A stretch of DNA of 64,000 bases, taken from a bacterium. GTDB taxonomy: Bacteria > Verrucomicrobiota > Verrucomicrobiia > Verrucomicrobiales > Akkermansiaceae. The notes under the pieces are model-generated. The model was not told the DNA's origin. It made no database searches and saw nothing but the letters and a program-made list of their open reading frames with translations. Numbering within the stretch: position 1 is the stretch's first letter; the number at the start of each line of letters is the position of its first letter. Below are positions 63,801-64,000 of the stretch, one piece after another. Position numbers and translations under genes: made by a program. The stretch covers positions 1-64,000 of the forward strand of contig JAAEZT010000012.1 of assembly GCA_018222765.1 (NCBI GenBank). The letters run 5' to 3'.

Positions 63801-64000
63801 CCCCAGCCAAAGTGCGATCCGAAGAAAGGGGTAAAAATCTTGTCGCCGTGGGTTTGGTCATTATCGGTGCCGAGCCAGTTGAAGTGATCGTCGAAAGCAA
63901 TGTCCCAAGGGTTACGAAAACCTCGTGAGATGATTTCGAGATTCGAACCGTCATCGTCGCATCTTAGAATTCCTCCGGAGATGCCCCAATCGTCGCGGGG
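60851..64000 (-). CDS. PVC-type haem-binding protein with C-terminal DUF6807-like domain (partial, runs off the right edge)
   Basis: At least 1050 codons, open to the last base of the window; the true start lies to the right. An internal GTG at 63712 could be taken as a start, but in-frame upstream codons encode propeller sequence (PWDIAFDDHFNWLGTDNDQ, FFGSHFGWGHTWSY), so the gene continues. Propeller blade GPDGAIWISSWGRQ, HEAT repeats, then the haem motif NCSSCHQ (coded near 62132-62146) and DLSDIGSRADAS. Following it, about 310 residues match the DUF6807 (PmoA-like) family: HPFMHPGLWMSFGWIE and HWDSKFYNDERDFTFGDQEE. The cytochrome-DUF6807 fusion suggests joint action on a sugar or polysaccharide. 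Confidence 0.88.
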   Translation of the reverse strand, partial: PRDDWGISGGILRCDDDGSNLEIISRGFRNPWDIAFDDHFNWLGTDNDQTHGDKIFTPFFGSHFGWGHTWSYAWKGDKHLPTAPSSGPLFEGSGAGVIYANHPDYPEKYRDVFLINDWLNREVLIYKSRWDGAWRKSAITQLPVLAHAEGGRSMPLSKGRSFDPVDIEIGPDGAIWISSWGRQYGAHFEHNKLANEGRIYRLWPKEFSPAVKAEKANTVEALIGQLGSHLPVWRSNAQEELINRGNKVKSQLLAALRNPKRTTAHETWLVWTLGRINPKSWFDSTPNQLIQSIRLAAFNERMDLKILAALKNSNPQVRLAAVIALRELDQKNSSQSIVDLLAKESDRVVYYAGWGALMDLLTIPEQKRLLTDKRPQVRLAILLTLLEKDALSDKEIITLLDDTHPPVAQIAAKRLGGKHQHELRGRPLDAEGEPKHQAPLVVPFSDITPSSGHLYRTALLQAGTRLYTDRGYRITKVPPELAGLAFLQTACSDADASSGTKVGLNLKYPSTVYFIDDARGEKLPGWARGKWEETPLIIEGDDPKKMRVYRADLPAGPLTLGSNRDDIRARKGNYLLAARPTLLSSDGKLATESTILPLLKEADPTRGHDLFFSPLGANCSSCHQVLGRGNNHAPDLSDIGSRADASTIIESIIKPSASIVEGFAAHQITTHAGKTHLGIILQETGRSVTLAQTGGSTVEISRKKIKARSALSVSAMPEGFGAMLTSQQLADITAWMLTLKKTKALQPANGVFKFHKKDNELQLILNEKQIASYLLDHPKITRRAFINFKTPSGIQVTRNFPARTPEDLDRNGKSIIHPFMHPGLWMSFGWIESNDYWRFTSPVVLENFSEVPINKPGWACFETRDRYLAQDRTETICIQETRYYFQHVEEGILLHWDSKFYNDERDFTFGDQEESGLALRIASPLRVEGGKGRITNNRDEFNGSGTWGKKFRWIDYSGPINDKQAGILVLPHPENPRKSWSHSRDYGVLVSNPFPKQPKERREPYITTTVKKGEHYRLRYSILIHESDPSSFDPAILAKRVIASGFPTE

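Noticed and set aside
1-64000. Search for tRNA, rRNA, CRISPR, transposases and prophage genes
   Set aside because: Gaps between genes are short, and none shows cloverleaf, repeat-spacer or terminal-inverted-repeat structure that I could recognise by eye; short RNAs cannot be excluded.

Overview
The window looks like a chromosomal segment of a marine or soil Verrucomicrobium (PVC superphylum). The evidence is the protein repertoire: three giant secreted proteins with a beta-propeller, HEAT repeats and a C-terminal CxxCH haem module (the PVC-type cytochromes), a DUF1549/DUF1553 plus DUF1501 pair, a second DUF1501 protein, two Cys-type sulfatases, a DUF1080 protein, a ThuA protein, a PEP-CTERM protein and a Verrucomicrobia-style secreted metalloprotease. 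Base composition is moderately GC-rich throughout. I see no rRNA, tRNA, CRISPR, prophage or insertion sequence. Genes are packed tightly: many neighbours overlap by 4 bases (ATGA or GTGA), and several convergent pairs overlap at their stop codons.

Layout. 1-4.3 kb: a GT4 glycosyltransferase divergent from a GH31 alpha-glucosidase, then rlmH. 4.3-6.9 kb: a minus-strand operon of a PspA/IM30-like coiled-coil protein, a 53-residue single-pass membrane protein, a Ycf46-like AAA+ ATPase and rlmH. 7-8.4 kb: a HAD phosphatase coupled to a MenH-like hydrolase. 8.5-12.1 kb: two tandem secreted cyclophilin-type proteins and trmB. 12.1-16.1 kb: a DUF502 membrane protein and a large secreted metalloprotease. 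16.1-19.5 kb: housekeeping genes (small conserved protein, rsmB, L,D-transpeptidase, ACT-domain protein, trmD). 19.5-28.2 kb: a minus-strand catabolic block (DUF1080, PVC cytochrome, zinc dehydrogenase, hydrolase, DUF1501, TIM-barrel isomerase). 28.4-30.3 kb: exbB-exbD-tonB. 30.4-34.5 kb: a PEP-CTERM protein, then a porin, FMN-binding protein, PepSY membrane protein and ApbE flavin transferase, preceded by a Fur-box-like palindrome. 34.5-36 kb: sulfatase. 36-42.9 kb: an AddB-like/AddA-like helicase-nuclease pair plus a serine hydrolase. 43-46.6 kb: metallopeptidase, IscU-like protein, C39-like peptidase and VOC protein. 46.6-55.4 kb: ThuA, PVC cytochrome, acetyl-xylan-esterase-like, CE15-like esterase and PQQ-type sugar dehydrogenase. 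55.5-60.8 kb: sulfatase, DUF1549/1553 and DUF1501. 60.9-64 kb: a PVC cytochrome with a C-terminal DUF6807-like domain that runs off the right edge.

As a whole, the accessory genes point to periplasmic breakdown of sulfated or uronate-containing polysaccharides: sulfatases remove sulfate, CE15/AXE-like esterases remove esters, and sugar dehydrogenases and haem proteins oxidise the released sugars.

Four signals stand out. First, an A9 tract with an A-AAA-AAG heptamer lies exactly at the 3' end of thuA, and the following haem-protein frame is open back through it and lacks its own signal peptide, which suggests a -1 frameshift fusion (or a 1-base assembly error). Second, the PspA-like/AAA+ operon resembles an ESCRT-III/Vps4-type pairing. 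Third, there is a flavinylation (ApbE) cluster with a Fur-like site. Fourth, the AddB-like nuclease has apparently lost the cysteine set of the iron-sulfur staple.
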